Shown: positions 49,401-64,000 of the stretch, piece by piece
Layout of the letters: the number at the start of each line of letters is the position of its first letter
Position numbering within the stretch: position 1 is the first letter of the stretch
From: Ectocarpus siliculosus
Taxonomy: Eukaryota > Sar > Phaeophyceae > Ectocarpales > Ectocarpaceae
NCBI GenBank assembly: GCA_000310025.1
Contig: FN649751.1
Span: 3,227,378 to 3,291,377 of the forward strand
Direction: 5' to 3'
Length of the DNA: 64,000 nucleotides
Translations under genes and position numbers: made by a program
Notes under the pieces: generated by a model
Database searches by the model: none
The model's input: the letters and a program-made list of their open reading frames with translations, nothing else
Told to the model about the DNA's origin: nothing

Positions 49401-52400
49401 GTGTACGGGGGGGCGGGCAGCAAAGCGGAGGTCGGGGGAGAGGAAACAGCGGTGCAGCGGCAGGCCGGGGAGCTTGCGACGGTGACGCTCGCCAGGTACG
49501 AATGATGTAGATCAACAGCTGGGAAACAAGCGAGACCACGCTGAGCTGTTATCCGACGATGGCGCAATGAAGTGAAAACATACCTTGGTACACGGCCGGC
49601 CTTCGATCAATCCCCCCGCCATCCCGTTCTTCCTCGCTGTCGCCCTCAAAACAGCGACGGTTGCCTCCTCGAGACAGCAAGCACCGTGGCGCCCGCCCCG
49701 CTGCCATCAGAGGCCACCGCCGACACCGGTAAGAGCGGCGGCGGCGGCGGTGGTGTCAGCACCAATGCCGTCAACCCGAACGCTAGCCGAGCCCGCGGCA
49801 TCAGCGGCACGGGCGTCACAGGGCCGATTGGTGGTGGTGGTGGTGGCGGCGGCGGCGGCGGAGCCGGGCGTGCCAAGGCCAACCCGAAAAACTCGAGCGT
49901 CGGCACGGTCGGAACTGCCGGGGGCGGTGGGGCAAGCAAGGTCAACCTGGACGGCGGTGGTGGGGAACTCGCGGAGGCGGTGGAATTGCCCATGGATTCC
50001 AGGTTTGGCACACGATAGAATTTTGATGAAAGTGTCGATGCACAACGGCGGTGAGTCGGCAAAGCAGCTCGAACAGGAAGAGACGAAAAGCGGGGTACAG
50101 ACGCACGAACAAGTATTCCTTTAGCGCACAGAGGCATAGATACATGTGTGGGTTGCAAAGCCAATGAGGTTGAGTTTCCGAGACGTGCATTCGTCTCTCG
50201 GTGTGTGTGACGAGTATGCCAGCGAGAGACACCGACGACGGCGCACGTGCTACACTGTGTGCGTGAGTTACCACTTCCATGGCCCCGTCCTCGCTCATAA
50301 ACAAACGTACCCGCCAGAGGCTATCAGTTGCCGCTCTCAAAAGTTCATTGTGCTATTGTACAGTGATGGTGACATTGACGTTGTTGAGTGGAGTCTCATC
50401 GCCGTTGCTGCTGCTGCTGCTGCTGCTGCTATTTTCACGTCTATTGGGCACTTGTTGACGACGTTGTTCGTTTTCGGCGTCGGGCCCTCAGGGGAGTCGC
50501 AGAGGTGCTGGCGGCGCAACAGGCGGAGAAAATCATGGTGTCGAAGCAGCTTCTCGATTCCCTCGAGCTGGTGAGTTGCTGCTGTCTCCGCGTTAGCTGT
50601 CGTCCTTCTACCCGGGTCATTTTACCCTCCCTTGAATGCCCTGACTAGAACACAAAAGCTCGGGCATATACACCACAGAACAAATGATCAACATTAACGG
50701 GACTAAACGGAGTGTATCGTTCACCAAGCTCCGGCCGGAGCTCAGAAGCGAGGCTATCATGCTCGCTTGGCCATCCGCCCCTACTTGTTTATGTGGCCTC
50801 CAAGACGTCCATCAACATCCACAAGCCCAACGTCATCTGCGTCATGTACATGCTGTTTTAGGTGGAGCGGAGCTTGTTCCAGAACTTCCTCCACAGCAAG
50901 CAGCTCGAGTACCGCAACTACCCTCCCGTCGAGATGCCCGCCGAGGAGGACTTGTTCGGCGGTGTGCCGGGAGGCACGGGTGGCAGCTCGATCGGAGGAG
51001 GATCGGAGAACCGCCAATCCGACGCGTGGGAGAACATGTCAACGAGCAACAAGGTTTGTTTGTCTGCGCGTGGAGTGAGAGCCTGAGAGAAAATCCTTCA
51101 TCAGATCTACCGCCGTGGAGGGGGAGGGCAAATGCCCCCTGACACTGCCGTCGAAAAAGCTCCCCCTGACGACCCAAAAGTATTGAACCGGAAGCGCAGT
51201 CGATGGTGCAACAAAGTACAGAAGGAGACGCAAAGAAAACAAATGTGAAAGGCTCGTTCCCTTTCACAGCCGAGCTGTTTCGGCGCCAATGATCCGCATT
51301 TCCCGAACAAGAAGGGTGTCGACGCTTGCAATGCCCTGGCGGCGTTGAGGGGCATGAGGTCACGACATTTCCGAACACCAATCATTCGGGTTGGGTAGCC
51401 CTCTCCCGCCGCGGATCAAGTGGGTCTTGGGACTCATCCACGGGGAGGGAAGGAGGGGTGGGTGCAATACTCCAAATGCGAACACCAGAACAAGGATGAA
51501 CAGAAACATCACGACGCACGTGATGACTCTCTGTACGTATCACACCCCCGCTTAATGAAATCACTGTGCCTGAGACGGAACACTCTACCTTCACGATCGT
51601 ATCTTGGAGGCTCGGCACGGACACGAATAACAACGGTGCATCAGGCCACCCTCCCACCGAAAAAAATACTTGCAGGGGGGACGGTGTGTACAAGCAGATT
51701 GTGCTGTTCCTCATTAAGTATTTCCGTTCCGGGTGGCATCATCATCATCCCTTTCTTTCTCAGTGTTCGGACTCAATCAAACATAAAACCAATAACCTAT
51801 CATCCACCAGGTGTCCCTCCATCCTTAGCGTAAAAGACTTCAACGCGTCTTCATCCAAGAGCCATCTCGAGCGGGTGTATTCTGTTGATAAAAACGAAAT
51901 ACTGTTGTCGTCATTGTCTCCTCCCTTTGTGACCTATCACCCTCTATCCGTTGGCACTCACGCGCCCTCCTTGCTCTCACATCGAACCCTTCCACGAACC
52001 CGCCGCCTCCAGCAAGACGGAGGGGGCCCGAAAAACACCAGTCTCGAGCTTTTGTGGACTCACCGATACCCCTTCGCGGAGAGGGTAGGAGGCGGTGGTA
52101 CGGCGGTCGATTCCAGCGTCAACGGCGGGGCTCAGCACGGGGCAGGTGCGGCGCCAAGCGGTGGCGGCGGCGGTGGCGGCGGCGGTGGCGGCGGCGGCGG
52201 TGGAAGACCCCACCAGGCCGGAGCGAACCGTGCTCCCCGCAGCGGCGGCGTAGAGGCCGGCGGTGTTGGGGCCATGGGCGGGGGGGGCGGGGGGGGCCCT
52301 GCCGCGGGTGCAACTGCCGCTGCTGCTGCTGCTTCGGCGGCGGCAGCCGCTGCCGAGCACGCTAGACGAGATCGCACCGTGACTGCCCTTTGCTTCCACC

Positions 52401-55400
52401 ACTACAACGGAGACGTCTTGGCGGTGGGGTACGGCGCTTTCTTCTTCTCGCCGAGCGTCCACAAGGGGGGTGCGGTGCTGTTTTGGTCGGTGAGACGAGA
52501 GGGCACAGATATATGACGACACACACGGGTTTGGAGGGGAAACGATGGGTTTCGACTCACTGAAAGTAACAGGGCATGTTGGCTACCATGGGTCGTTCGC
52601 GTGCGTGGCATGGGTGGTGCTCAACGACAAAGTGTGCCCATCAGCACACCCATCAAACACCCAGTACACAGCTTCGACACAATCTTACTTCCGGAACCAC
52701 TCGACCTGACATCAGGCATCTACCTGCTGGCGGCTGTTTGGGTGAATATCAAAGTTCGCAAAGGCGTATCTGAAATTCTTTTTTTCCACGTTCTGTTCTA
52801 CTGAAATACATAGGTCCGCAATCCCGAGTACCCGGAGCGCACAATCCACACCCACAGCAGTGTGACCAGCCTGGACTTTGCCGAGAGACACCCGACTCTC
52901 CTCGCCGTCGGCATGTACGACGGCACGATCGCGATCTACGACACCGCGAGGGAGGGCGAGGTCGGTCAACACGCTTTCTTGTGTCTCCCTACAGATCGCG
53001 CCGCCACAACTCGGCTGCTGTGAGCGCTTGTCTCTGCTACTCTTGAACTACACGCCGTATACATGAGAGGAATTAGGGTACTGGATTAATCCCCGAGATT
53101 TGCTATGGTTCACAGGTATATCTCCGGGAAGAAAAGGGTCCCTCTGCAACAGCCCGGTTCCCTACGTGACATTCCAGACACACAAACACACACGTGGAAT
53201 AGACGCGTATCTATACGACCAAATTACTACAAAAGATAAATGCAGAGCCGAACAAAGACGAACATAACACACGTTTCGGTTGTGTTGAACAGTGTTCCGG
53301 ATCTATCCGGGGTAGGGAAATAGATAGCCCCCATCCAGGATACACCTACAGAACGCAAGCATTTCCTTCTTGTAGGAAGGGAGGGAGGAGCGAAGAGTGA
53401 TGAGTGTTGGTAAGGCATTTGAGTTTCCATGTCATTGTCGGTTGGACGTTGACTGTGTACCCCTTTCGAGACGGAGCGCGAGGGGGCGAGGGGGGAGAGG
53501 GGGAGGCGGCGGCGCCAGGTTTCGGCGGATTCGGTGCTTACGCCACCCACAACATATCGAGAACGTGCTTACGAGGACGCCGCATGGCAGTAGGGTAGCT
53601 CACGTCCTTTCGCTTTCCCTGACACACCACCACCGCTGCCACCGCTGCTACCACATATCCTACGCACACCACCACCGGCGGGCGCTTTTGCTCTTAACGG
53701 CAGCATTCTTCGGTGGCCGTGGCGGAGAGCAGCACTTCCTCCGGCAAACACACTGACCCTGTCTGGCAGGTGACTGAAACGCCCAACTGGGTTACTCAGA
53801 GAGTCGGTCACGCAATTTGTTTTCAGAGCGAACAGAGCACGGGCTGCATGGGGATGGGGGGGGGGCGCAGGGGTTCAGGGGTGCACGAACGGGGTGAGGA
53901 CGGGGAGGAAGACGGCGGTTAAGCTTTCAGCACCGTACAACGGTCGAAGGCAATCGATTCGTATGATGAGGGCCGAAACAGGATCTCGTGAACCCCGATA
54001 CCGATGTCCCTTTAATGAGCGTTGACCCCGATGATGACACTAACGAACGAACAAACCTGTAAGTCCCTCTTAAAAGGTATAATTGTTGTTCGCATCCATC
54101 ATCTTTTCCGTAGACCAATGCCTGCAACCGAGCAAGTTTTCTTCACGTCTCGACACAAATTCCTACGTGTAAAAAGCAAGACATCGAGGACGTTTCATGC
54201 TACACGTGCCGTTAATGGCGCCAGCTGGCGCTTGCGAGTAGGATTCCAGTTGGTAGTGAAATCGTACATGCGTTCAACTGCGTAACGACCAGGGTTTCGG
54301 TATGTTTTGTGCCGAACTTGACCAGTTGCAGCACACGCATGCAACCACCAAACGTAACTGATACAGGTCAAGTGGGTTAACAAAGGTGTGGAGCGAGGCG
54401 AGACCCTAGTGTCCATCAGCACCGACGGCCGGGTGGTGGAGTGGTCTATGAAGAAGGGCCTTAGCTTCAGCCCTCTCATGGTGCTCAAACGCATCGGTGA
54501 GAGACTGAGCGTGCTCATCGCGTTGTAACGATAAAAGTGGGCTTGTGGTAGTGGGACGTGAGGCTGAGGCCCATCCTGTCGTCTCCCCTAGACTCGTTGT
54601 TTCCCTCGAAATTTTAACTTGATCGACGGGTACGACACCATCCGAGGGGAACACATGGTAGCCGTTCGTCCCTCTCCCGGCTCCGCCGAACCAACCTAAC
54701 GAACTACCACAACCCAGTCACACACACACGCACGCGGGGGTATCGCTCCTTCCAGGCAATACGGAAGGCGTGATATCTCGGCAGGCCAGCGGCCTATCGT
54801 TCGACTTCCCTCCCGGCGACGGAGCTACGTACTTCGCCGGCACCGAGGACGGCCTGATCCACAAGTGCTCCGTCAGCTACAACGAGCAGTACCTTGAGAC
54901 GTACCACGGCCACAAGGGCCCCGTCTACCGCATCCGGTGCTCGCCCTTCTGCGACCGTCTGTTCCTGTCCGCTAGGTGTGCGTGGGGGGTTCATCGGGCG
55001 TAGGTGTCGCAAGATGTGGTACGAACGCTGTTGCATACAAGGGGCATCTACACGGGGAACTCTTAGCTATCAGGGATGAACTACTATGTACGTAGTAGGT
55101 CCTAACCACAACAAGTTCTCCGAAGCTTCATAACACAAGCTGTCTTCTCCACCACTCTTGCTCTCCCGGAATCCCCCCCCCCCCCCCCCCTCTATCCAAC
55201 CCTCCCCTATCCAGAACGACACGCTCACTGCACTTCTGTCGCGTATCCCTCGAACCTTCTTCCAAATCAATGCGCCCCCCCCAACAAACAGTGCCGACTG
55301 GACGGTGCGGTTATGGGAAGAGCGGCAGACAACCCCGTTGCATACCCTTCGGTCGGTGGATCTATGGGACGTGGTCAACGACGTGGCGTGGTCCCCGACG

Positions 55401-56934
55401 TGCTCCACGGTCTTCGCTTCCGTCGCAGGGGACGGGCGAGTCCAACTCTGGGACCTGGCGCACTCCACCCTGGACCCTATCGTGTCCACTGACCCCAACG
55501 CGAAGAGGAACGACAGGTGAGCTGTCCCTGGTGGTGGTGCTGCTGCTGCTACAGTATGTAGGGCCGGTGTAAGCCAACGCCAGGCAGAGTACAGTGGAGG
55601 TTTCTCCGTGTGGAAAAGATGTTCGCACGACAATTGTTTGAACTTCGGATAATGACTTCCGTCGGCTGACGACTCGCACAAACCTCGGGCACAAAAGAGA
55701 TGGTGGTTATTGTCCGGTGGGGGGTTGCACCGTAGGAGCACAACTCTCCCACTTGTTGCAGAAAAGTCTTTTGGGCTGTCTTCGCCTTGATACTGATTTT
55801 CACGTTCCTCTTCCCCCACAAACTCCACAACGGCATATCGGTACCCCTTCTCACAACTCTTAAACTGAAACGAAACCCGTCTGTCCATTAAAAATGCATG
55901 AACAGCTCACCTGGGGCTAGGTCGATGGACAACGGCAGTGGCAGCGGTACCTCTACGCTCGACGGGGGAGCGTCCGTAACGGGAGGAAACGGACTCTCCC
56001 CGCGACCGCGGGACACAAACAACGCTGGGGACGCGGGGCGGTCTGAGCTGGGCGGTCTGTCCCCGAGGAACGTGCCGGCTAGGTCTCAGGGCTTGCCAAG
56101 CGGCGGCGGCGGCGGCGGCGTTGGAGGGTTGGGTGGCCAGCCGAGGGTACGGCCACGAGGGGTGCAGCTTACGGCAGTCACGTTCGCCGCGAACGCTCCT
56201 GTCATGGCCGTGGGTAAGAGACCGATGTTGAGTTTTTCTCCAGTGACTTGTGCCCCCTTTCCAGTGAAACGGGAAGACGTTTCCTCGGGTTTAGCTAAGG
56301 AAGAGAGGGTACCCTTAACGTCATATCACACACTTTACGTTTATTTGTGCAATGTTTCGCATGGGGAGAATAACAGAACAGAGAGGCGCCTTGTCTGTAG
56401 AAAAGACTTTGCAAGAGCGGCCGGCCGTGGCAGCCGGAGCCGACGTTGGCTGATTGGGTTAGTCACGTGCGCGTTGTGTGTTGACTGTATTCACATTGCA
56501 AGCTCGGTGATGCTGCCGTGGTTAAAGGTTTGCCTACATAGGCAGTGCTTTGTTTGACGTGAATGTCGTCGACTCGACCGACGTCAGGCGGTAAGTGTTA
56601 CAGATATGTGCCATATCATCGACAAAAGTTGTGTGTGACTCCCATCCGCTATTTAGTACGAATTGCTTCACTAGGAAGTTGACAAGTCTCGGTTGGTGGT
56701 CGTTTCATCAAAAGAGATTAGGACAAAGAGTTGCCCTCCCTCCGACAAGTTCATGAACCATCAACGCTCAGCCTACATGCAACCCGCCTGTTGCGCGCCA
56801 CACACGCAGGAGATTCTCAAGGTTGCGTAGACGTTTACAAGATTGTCGGGCTGGACCTAACGCCGGACGTGACCCGTGAGGAGCAGGTGGAACGCCTTCG
56901 CAAAGCAGTCATAACCGCCGACGCGGAAAGATGA
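46426..56934 (+). CDS. DNAI4: Axonemal dynein intermediate chain, IC138/WDR78 type
   Basis: Fifteen exons close in frame to 1053 aa: 46426-46475, 46699-47193, 48695-48806, 49293-49495, 49655-50002, 50492-50570, 50862-51053, 52013-52489, 52814-52960, 53704-53769, 54367-54496, 54756-54975, 55292-55516, 55921-56213, 56810-56934. The N-terminus has VRVFLNGVNVTPQSLL, the WDR78-type 'VFD..G.DVTP' motif. The WD40 propeller follows from about residue 610: DVLAVGYGAF, NPEYPERTIHTHSSVTSLDF, LLAVGMYDGTIAIYD, LVSISTDGRVVEWSMKKGL, VISRQASGLSFDF, IHKCSVSYNEQYLETYHGHK, ADWTVRLWEE, GDGRVQLWDLA and GDSQGCVDVYK. The combination of ISRQA, the HKCS.SYNEQ motif and the KKGL pattern favours WDR78 over DNAI1 or DNAI2. 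IC138 is the regulatory intermediate chain of the I1/f two-headed inner arm. Poly-Gly/Ala insertions lie in exons 5, 8 and 14. The first intron's acceptor could be 46696 instead of 46699; both stay in frame. Confidence 0.92.
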
Positions 56935-58186
56935 TGAAGTCAATATTTGCGCACACTGTTGGGAAGGAACACTCTGTCGTGTGTGGATGGGTGGACGAAT
57001 GTACATGGACAATCTGAGCTCGTGATGCTACCCCCGCAGCAAGCTTGCAGCCTGCTTTGTGCCCAATGGTCGCCGACGTAGGTATACTCGGTCGCATGAT
57101 GGTGGGGCGTGTGACAAGCCGGTGTTTGGGGGAGATTCGTTCAGTATACTGTGTATATATGTTCAGACACCGGCAACCGCCGGGTTTTGACAACAGCGGC
57201 TTCGGCGGGTGCTTCGTCCTGCATAACACCCAAATTGTACCAATGAAGCCCAGGGATGTTGTCGTTGTTGCCATATCACTATTTATTAGATTGTTCGTCC
57301 GACACGGATGAAATGATGGAAAGGTTACACGGGTCAGCCACAACGCCGTGTCAAGCCCCAATATGCCGATCGGGGGAGAAGTCAACACCCATGCGCAAGG
57401 GAAGCACGGTGCACGTGCATGATACGGGCTCGTTGAGTACTTTTGTCCACGTGCTGGACCTAACGAGCGCCAGTGTGTACTTGACCGTTGCTGGGAGATA
57501 TGCCGCAACAAGCATTAAGGAGCAACGTCGACGAAAGGGCCACGGCGTCTCAACAGATTGCAGAGAAATCAGGCAACGCCGGCAACCGTGTGTGTGTGCC
57601 GTCTCTGCTTTCGTCCTAATCTATTCTGGGCGCCATTCTATACCTTTCGGCGCGTGTTTGACCGGCTAGCTGGGGCCACACAGGAGTACGGAAGCAGTCA
57701 GATTTTTTTCCCCTGTGCGTTTTTTTGCTGCAGCAGCGCCGTGGCTCGCGGCCCCATCTCTTAACGCGAGAAGGGTTCAGCAATCCCTTCCCTCTAGGTG
57801 GTGCGTACCACCCACGACTAGGCGCTTTTCACTTTATAAATTGCGGCTGTTCTCATCCAGTTTGGTACGAAGTACAGGCAGATTCCCCAGAGAACCACCA
57901 ACCTGACCGCTACCACCACGTCCTCCGTGCACGCAGTCGTCTCATACAACCTTTCATGACGATCGGGCCGCCGCTTGCCCAAGGCACACATTCGCGTACG
58001 AAAAAGTGGTCAAACCCAGAAAAAATAGTCAAAACAACGCGAGCAAGCAAGGCAGCCCTGAGACCCGCCTACCTACTGCCACGCAACACCGACAAATGGA
58101 TCGAAAGTCTATGGCAACAAGGTACAAACGCGTCACACCCTGTCTGACCAGGCCTACAGTGCAAAATATCATGACTGGAATTCTGC
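56935..58186. other. Convergent intergenic region
   Basis: This lies between the DNAI4 stop and the stop of the hypothetical gene on the other strand. No supported gene or element was seen. Confidence 0.5.
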
Positions 58187-60397
58187 CTACACTTGCCACG
58201 CTTTTTTCTCATGAAGGTTCAGCAGCAGCCTGTTGTACGATCGCGTCAGCACCGCTTCGTTCAGGGGCAGACCAGGGAGCCTCTCGTTCACGACCACCAC
58301 CGACCCATCGCTCGAGTCTCCTCCCCCTCCCCACACTGCTCTCTCTATCGCTTCTCGTCCTGGAACTCCTTCCCTGCCATCTGTTTTTCCCCCCTTTCCT
58401 CCATTATTTGCTCCTCCTCCTCCTCCTCCTCCTCCTATGCGGCCTGCCCCGCGAGCTTCCGCAGCTTTCGAGCGAAACGCGGCTGCTGTGGCCACCGGCG
58501 GCCGAGTGCCTCGAGCGCCTTCCGAACAGCTTTCCATCGCCCTCAAGACGTCCTGCCAGTCTGCCGTCTCTAGAGGAGGCGGCGGCGAGTTTTTCTGCTT
58601 GTCGTCGTCTTCTGCCAACGACGACGAAGACCGCGCTCTGAGACGCCGGAGCCGGTCGCCCAGAACAACGTGTAGCGCGGCGTCGATTATCCCCTCGCAC
58701 TCCCTTCCGAGGCAAGACAACAGGCCAGGGTCGAGCTCCTCGCGCGGTGTCCCGCAGCCAGCTGCGGAAGTGGCGGTTGTGCCGGCGGCAGGTGAAGCAG
58801 CTCCGTCCTCTGCACCGTTGTCGACCGCCGCTTCAGGCGCACGGTTCCTCGGTTCGAAGCTGTCACGGGCGCGTCTCCTCGCCCTGTTCCACACCCGTCT
58901 GACTGTCTCCTTCGCCGGTTCGGACACAGTCCAGCCTTGCCGATGGCAGCCACTACTGTCGCCGTGATCATCGTCACTTCTCTCCGCGTCGACACCGCTG
59001 CGCGCGGTGTCCCAGCTCCGCTTTCTCCGCCTCCCTTCGGCACCCGCCGTCGCTACCCCACCACCGCCTTGGTCGCCTTCTTCCGCTAGACTCGCGAGCA
59101 CGCCGTGTTGATGCTGTGTGCCTTCCTCTCCTTGTTGTCGCCCCGTCTTCCTTGTTGTCGTAGACGCCACCATCCGACGAACGTACTCCTCCTCTTCTTG
59201 GTACGACGACGGCAGGGCGGCGTCAGGGACGACGCCCGCGTTCTTTTCATCACCACCGCCGTCCGGTCCGAACCTGGCAGCCATCGCAACGGCGGCACGT
59301 CGTTTCTTTGTGGCGGCGGTAGCGCTGCCCTTCTCGTCCATCTGGAACTCGACCCAGCCCCCGTACCGGGCAGGAAGCATGGCCTTGACAACCTCCCCCT
59401 CCGCCGTGCTAGGCGGCATAGACGAGGGCGCGGCGTGGGGCGGCGGCGGCGGCTCCGGAGGCGGCGGGCCAACGGGGTTGGAAGCAGGATCGTAGCCAGA
59501 GGCAGGGGCTGCTGCTGCCGCTGTAGCAGCAGCAAGAGTCAGCGGCGGTCTTCTTGGCCTTGCTTCGACCCATCGGCCCCGCTTGTCAGGTACCAGTCGT
59601 TTCACGGGAGCCTCCTCGTGATGCTGGTGCCCGTAGGAAGAAGAGGGAAACTCTCGCTTGAGAAGCTCGTCGTGGATCGAGCCTTCGCTAACGGCGCCGA
59701 CTCCACCGACGCCGCCGTTGCGACCAACACCACCCCCGCCGACCCAGTAGCGCGAACCAGGACTGGAACGGCCGATATCGCCACCACTGCTATTACCGCT
59801 ACTGCCCTCCCCGATAGGGTCTCGGTAGAAGCTCTGACCCTCGTGGTGCCGAAGCCTAACGGGCCAAGTGCCCCACGGCAGCACATCGCCGCCGCGGATG
59901 ACTCGTTCAGGCCTCATGTGTCCAGCCGTACAATTTCCGGTTGAATAGTTCAAGGTGCTGTGGACGGCGGCGCGGATCCCGATGTCCCCTGGCCAGCGCT
60001 CCTGTCTCTCGCTGTGCGGCAGGTGGTAGGGCGGGCGAGGGACGAAAAGCTGCAGGTCCTTCTGTGCCTGCGCGCGGAGCCTCGCGGAACTGGCGGCGTC
60101 GTGGCAAAGCCACTCCACGGGCGCCGGAATATCGACCTTGTCCACCTCTCGCTGGTGCCAATTCCTCGAGAAATACGCGCGCCTGAGGTACCTTGAGGTG
60201 GCTCGGTTGTTGTCGACCTCTACGCGGCCGTTCCACCCCTCGTCGGGCGCTGGACCTACTTCGTAGCGGAAGTACTGCTGCTGCTCTTGTCGAGGTGGTT
60301 CTGGCGGCGGCATTGCGGTAGACGGAGGTGGTGGTTCTATCGAGGACGTGGCGGCCTCCTTGACCTCCGCCTTCACCCGCGGTCGCTTACGCCCCAT
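58187..60397 (-). CDS. Hypothetical protein, probably nuclear, single large exon
   Basis: One open frame of 736 aa runs from the ATG at 60397, which is followed at once by GRKRPRVKAE, a classic basic nuclear localisation pattern. The frame is also open upstream, so an earlier start or exon is possible. Residues about 40-190 look folded (WNGRVEVDNNRATSRYLRRA, ERWPGDIGIRAAVHSTLNYS, RVIRGGDVLPWGTWPV). The middle is Gly/Pro/Ala-rich. The C-terminal third has helical stretches (LLSCLGRECEGIIDAALHVV, WQDVLRAMESC, AVLTRSYNRLLLNLHEKKAW) that could be a small histone-fold-like or adaptor region, but I cannot assign a family. It is divergent from pantothenate synthetase, 243 bp apart. Confidence 0.6.
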   Translation of the reverse strand: MGRKRPRVKAEVKEAATSSIEPPPPSTAMPPPEPPRQEQQQYFRYEVGPAPDEGWNGRVEVDNNRATSRYLRRAYFSRNWHQREVDKVDIPAPVEWLCHDAASSARLRAQAQKDLQLFVPRPPYHLPHSERQERWPGDIGIRAAVHSTLNYSTGNCTAGHMRPERVIRGGDVLPWGTWPVRLRHHEGQSFYRDPIGEGSSGNSSGGDIGRSSPGSRYWVGGGGVGRNGGVGGVGAVSEGSIHDELLKREFPSSSYGHQHHEEAPVKRLVPDKRGRWVEARPRRPPLTLAAATAAAAAPASGYDPASNPVGPPPPEPPPPPHAAPSSMPPSTAEGEVVKAMLPARYGGWVEFQMDEKGSATAATKKRRAAVAMAARFGPDGGGDEKNAGVVPDAALPSSYQEEEEYVRRMVASTTTRKTGRQQGEEGTQHQHGVLASLAEEGDQGGGGVATAGAEGRRRKRSWDTARSGVDAERSDDDHGDSSGCHRQGWTVSEPAKETVRRVWNRARRRARDSFEPRNRAPEAAVDNGAEDGAASPAAGTTATSAAGCGTPREELDPGLLSCLGRECEGIIDAALHVVLGDRLRRLRARSSSSLAEDDDKQKNSPPPPLETADWQDVLRAMESCSEGARGTRPPVATAAAFRSKAAEARGAGRIGGGGGGGGANNGGKGGKTDGREGVPGREAIERAVWGGGGDSSDGSVVVVNERLPGLPLNEAVLTRSYNRLLLNLHEKKAWQV

Positions 60398-60640
60398 CAC
60401 GAACGGCGGTGTTGTTGTTGGAGGTGTCCGGGAGGTCTGGTCGTCCGTTATGCGGCGCAATTGGCTTATGCCGGGGGCTTCGTAGATCATACACCCCCTC
60501 CAACGAATTCGCCATACAAGTACATGTCCGGAGTCCGGAGTCCGGAGGCGCCCTACGGCGCCATGTCGGTAGAGCAGTGCCAGGCACACAGCAGTACTGC
60601 AGTAGAGAGACGCCACTCGCGCAGGCGCCTGGAACAATAG
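60398..60640. promoter_or_regulatory. Short divergent intergenic region (hypothetical gene / panC)
   Basis: 243 bp separate the two start codons. A short tandem GTCCGGAGTCCGGAGTCCGGA near 60527-60547 is the only structured sequence seen. Shared promoter function is inferred from spacing. Confidence 0.4.
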
Positions 60641-63532
<2,892 letters not shown>

Positions 63533-64000
63533 GTACATGCGAATATTTACCGTTAATTAACACCCCCCACAAATGTCAGGTGAATATGTTTGTACAGGCC
63601 GACTTGATCCAAACTCTGCGAGGTCTATGGTTTTACGGCTACGGCATTGTGTTTACACGAAAACACCCCCTCTCCCCCCGATGACACACCCGGTGGTCAA
63701 TTTGGTAGCGGCCAAGATGCTACCGCCCAGGTGTGTTTTATTGTCGCATACGGCGGGTGTTGTTCCTGTCCATGTATGTTAGTGAATCCGTTGATACAAC
63801 AAGCAGGCGTCTTTCTCGAACTTCACGCCCAGCGCGATGACTGCATGCAATGGGCATGCAGGAAGACGAGGTCGTTCGGAGAGAATGTGACAACAGGGTT
63901 GATTGGTGTGTTCCTTTGGGGGTATCCCGGGGTATGGATGGATGAGAAAGTGCCCAACACACCCCTTCTGCCAAGTTCTTGGATACGCTCATGTGCCTTG
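63533..64000. other. Intron or downstream sequence after the last visible panC exon
   Basis: No exon matching the C-terminal end of pantothenate synthetase was recognised. Either the intron extends past the window or a short terminal exon was missed. Confidence 0.4.

Overview
The window is nuclear DNA from a eukaryote with intron-rich, GC-rich genes. It has no bacterial or organellar character. Exons are joined by GT-AG introns of about 0.1-4 kb, and proteins carry long poly-Gly, poly-Ala and poly-Gln runs. A fungal-type Zn2Cys6 regulator sits on the same DNA as axonemal motor genes. This combination points to a flagellated stramenopile, most likely a brown alga (Ectocarpales-like). The lineage is inferred from style and gene content, not proven.

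Region 1 (1-16950, + strand) holds two tandem paralogs. The first (1-5394) has its 5' end outside the window. The second (8569-16950) is complete and begins with a canonical Zn2Cys6 cluster followed by pure CAG poly-Gln. The 3.9-kb intron of the first gene is full of debris: an antisense exon fragment resembling M3 oligopeptidase, a foldback, a tandem repeat and a frameshifted LINE remnant.

Region 2 (20203-56934) is a flagellar gene cluster. A kinesin-9 motor (20203-28747, -) and the inner-arm dynein light chain p28/DNALI1 (29131-33264, +) are divergent, with 383 bp between start codons. A RING-H2 protein with three SAP-like modules (34535-38506, -) follows. A coiled-coil protein (42363-46030, -) is then divergent from the I1/f inner-arm intermediate chain IC138/WDR78/DNAI4 (46426-56934, +), with 395 bp between starts. 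Kinesin-9, p28 and IC138 all act in the axoneme, so co-expression from shared promoters during zoospore or gamete formation is a reasonable inference.

Region 3 (58187-64000) has a third divergent pair: a hypothetical, probably nuclear low-complexity protein (58187-60397, -) and pantothenate synthetase (60641 onward, +), whose last exon lies beyond the window.

Exon models were built by hand from splice signals, reading phase and family knowledge. Every multi-exon model closes in frame. Starts of several genes and some acceptors are less certain, as stated per entry. There are two sequencing gaps (18161-18515 and 39347-39446); the second is flanked by an exact 100-bp duplication that looks like an assembly artefact.
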